Of a DNA stretch of 64,000 nt, positions 62,439-64,000 are shown one piece after another (the first letter of the stretch is position 1; each line of letters opens with the position of its first letter). Where the stretch lies: contig JAJEBT010000212.1 in assembly GCA_022822405.1 (NCBI GenBank), positions 25,361 to 89,360 of the forward strand, written 5' to 3'. A model generated the notes under the pieces. That model was not told where the DNA came from. It saw nothing but the letters and a program-made list of their open reading frames with translations, and did not search any database. A program made the translations under genes and the position numbers. The DNA is from Alphaproteobacteria bacterium (lineage in GTDB: Bacteria > Pseudomonadota > Alphaproteobacteria > MPNO01 > UBA830).

Positions 62439-62771
62439 AGAGACGCCGCCCGCGCCTGCATCGCTCGTTGCTTGCGAGCGTTCCTTCCTCGCGCGGATGC
62501 AGTCGCGTGCATCGATGGCAGCCGAGGGCAGCTCGCCGATCTGGCTCGCGTGCGATCCGCGCACGGGCCGCCACGTGTTGCCCGTGACGGTGGGGCAGCT
62601 CTCGGCGGCTGCGTCGCGCATGGTCGTCTCCGACTCCATGACGCCATGCGGTCCAGCCGCGCGCTCGCGGTCCATCGGGCCGGGCTCACCTTCCATCACG
62701 CCGACGATCAGGACATCGCCGTGCGGGTTCTCGGCGCCATTGCCTTTCCTGTGGTCTGGCCGGGAATTCCG
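62439..62771. other. Intergenic stretch with no gene seen
   Basis: The first ~40 nt are the tail of the GST duplication. The remainder is GC-rich with open shadow frames on both strands. I found no recognisable gene, repeat or RNA. Confidence 0.6.
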
Positions 62772-64000
62772 TCAGACCACGACGGAAATCAACCAGAAGA
62801 TCACGGCGGCCAGCAGGGCGGACGAAGGGACGGTGATCAGCCACGCTGCGATGATGGTCATGAGGTGGCGGCGGCGGACGAGCTTCCGCTGGCGTGCCTT
62901 GGTCCAGGAACGATAGGAGCCGCTGGGGCTGGGGTCGAGCACCGGCGCGGCCCCCACGGCGCGCGGCTGCGGAATGTTGACCCGCCGGTTGGTGATGAAC
63001 TCGCGCAAGAATCCGACGCCGAACACCGCGCCGACGGCGATGTGGGTGGAGCTCACCGGAAGTCCCAGGGTCGAGGCGATAATCACGGTGATCGCCGCAG
63101 ACAAGGCGACGCAGAACGCCCGCACCCGGTCCAGCTTGGTGATTTTCTCGCCGACGATTTCGATAATTTTCGGACCGAACAGCAGCAGGCCGATTGAAAT
63201 CCCCACCGCGCCGATGGCCAGGACCCAGAGCGGCAGGGTCACTTTGGCGCCGACTTCGCCGCCGCCGACCGCGCTGACGATTGCCGCCAGGGGGCCGACC
63301 GCGTTGGCGACGTCGTTGGAACCATGGGCGAAGGACAGCAGCGCAGCGGCGCAAATCAGCGGAACCGTGAACAGGTCGCTGACCGATTTCCGGCGGTTTT
63401 CCAGGTGGACGGCGGCCCGGGCGACCCGTGCCTTGACCATGAGATAGGTTCCGATAAAGGCAATCGCTCCGATGGCCGCGACGATTTCGGCGTCCGGCTT
63501 CCAGATCCGTTTCAGGCCCTTCATGACCAGATACACCGAAAATGCGCAAGCCATGATGGCGACCAGTACCGGCACCCATCGTTTGGCGGCGGATATCTTG
63601 TCCTCGCGGTAAAGCACTGCGAATTTCACGAAGCCCAGGAATATGGCGGCGATCACGCCGCTGAGCACCGGCGAGATGACCCAACTGGCGGCGATCTGCG
63701 CCATGACCACCCAGTTCACCGAGGCCATGCCGGCGGCGGCAATGCCGGCGCCCATGACACCGCCGACGATGGAATGGGTCGTCGAGACGGGCGCCCCCAC
63801 ATAGGTGGCGAGGTTGATCCACACGGCGGCTGAGAGGAGAGCGGACATCATCGCCCAGACGAATACGGAACGATCGGCGATCGCCTCGGTATTGATGATG
63901 TTCTTGGAGATGGTGGCGACCACTTCGCCGCCGGCGATCAACGCGCCTGCCGCTTCGAATATGGCGGCGATGGCGAGGGCGCCGAGAAGGGTGAGAGCCT
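62772..64000 (-). CDS. pitA: Inorganic phosphate transporter, PitA-like (partial, runs off right edge)
   Basis: The frame is open from its stop at 62772 to the window edge, about 409 residues visible. It contains the two PiT signature blocks: GAPVSTTHSIVGGVMGAG and LPVSSTHIAVGAVFGVG, and LLSFAHGSNDVANAVGPLAA, with about nine or more membrane helices. It would import phosphate with protons or sodium, often as a metal-phosphate. The start lies outside the window. The TTG at 63941 is inside the gene, not its start. Confidence 0.9.
   Translation of the reverse strand, partial: ALTLLGALAIAAIFEAAGALIAGGEVVATISKNIINTEAIADRSVFVWAMMSALLSAAVWINLATYVGAPVSTTHSIVGGVMGAGIAAAGMASVNWVVMAQIAASWVISPVLSGVIAAIFLGFVKFAVLYREDKISAAKRWVPVLVAIMACAFSVYLVMKGLKRIWKPDAEIVAAIGAIAFIGTYLMVKARVARAAVHLENRRKSVSDLFTVPLICAAALLSFAHGSNDVANAVGPLAAIVSAVGGGEVGAKVTLPLWVLAIGAVGISIGLLLFGPKIIEIVGEKITKLDRVRAFCVALSAAITVIIASTLGLPVSSTHIAVGAVFGVGFLREFITNRRVNIPQPRAVGAAPVLDPSPSGSYRSWTKARQRKLVRRRHLMTIIAAWLITVPSSALLAAVIFWLISVVV

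Noticed and set aside
61842..62699. 285-codon minus-strand frame near the GST duplicate
   Set aside because: It is antisense to the duplicated GST fragment; the same shadow sequence occurs opposite the intact GST gene.

Overview
The window looks like part of a high-GC Alphaproteobacterium. The GC-rich codon use, the 12-gene peptide-uptake and hydrolase operon, and two GTTC-N7-GTTC elements (the alphaproteobacterial LexA box pattern) all fit this. It mixes core-like metabolism with a large accessory region carrying conjugation-type genes, defence genes and degraded insertion sequences. The taxonomic call is inference; no rRNA or complete tRNA gene is visible.

Region 1 (1-11563) is mostly defence. 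A minus-strand sspA-sspB-sspC-like operon of the DNA phosphorothioation family runs off the left edge. Remnants of IS630 and IS66 transposases follow, then a two-gene kinase-helicase plus phospholipase-D nuclease pair that matches type I Mokosh, and then about 650 bases of apparently degraded sequence.

Region 2 (11564-28674) is one tightly overlapped minus-strand operon of about 17 genes. It encodes a type IVB (thin) conjugative pilus of the R64 PilN-to-PilV kind, joined to the DotD-DotC-DotB-IcmT (TraH-I-J-K) start of an IncI/Dot-Icm type IVB secretion system. The remaining Dot/Icm genes are not in the window. Unusual members are a prepilin peptidase fused to a TcpQ-like domain, two PilV paralogues ending in the same cysteine motif, and a large acidic CFI-box protein. 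A LexA-like box lies directly before the first gene, and a near-identical element sits at 5.07 kb.

Region 3 (28675-30495) has a LysR regulator convergent with an Asp/Glu-racemase or maleate-isomerase family enzyme.

Region 4 (30496-43189) is a second defence region. It holds a visibly lower-GC three-gene operon of DnaG-like primase, large reverse transcriptase and nitrilase (DRT-like), an IS21 remnant, a possible PD-(D/E)XK protein, and a 1325-residue NACHT (NLR-like) protein with an N-terminal nuclease-like domain.

Region 5 (43190-56578) is a minus-strand catabolic operon: a complete dipeptide/oligopeptide ABC transporter (DppA, B, C, D, F), six alpha/beta hydrolases in two paralogous sets, and an amidase. 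It probably imports and hydrolyses one class of amide or ester compounds.

Region 6 (56579-64000) is a patchwork: a transposase remnant, a VapBC-type toxin-antitoxin pair, a glutathione S-transferase gene with a truncated second copy 3.5 kb away, small membrane and coiled-coil proteins, an orphan nuclease-like protein, and a partial PitA-type phosphate transporter running off the right edge.
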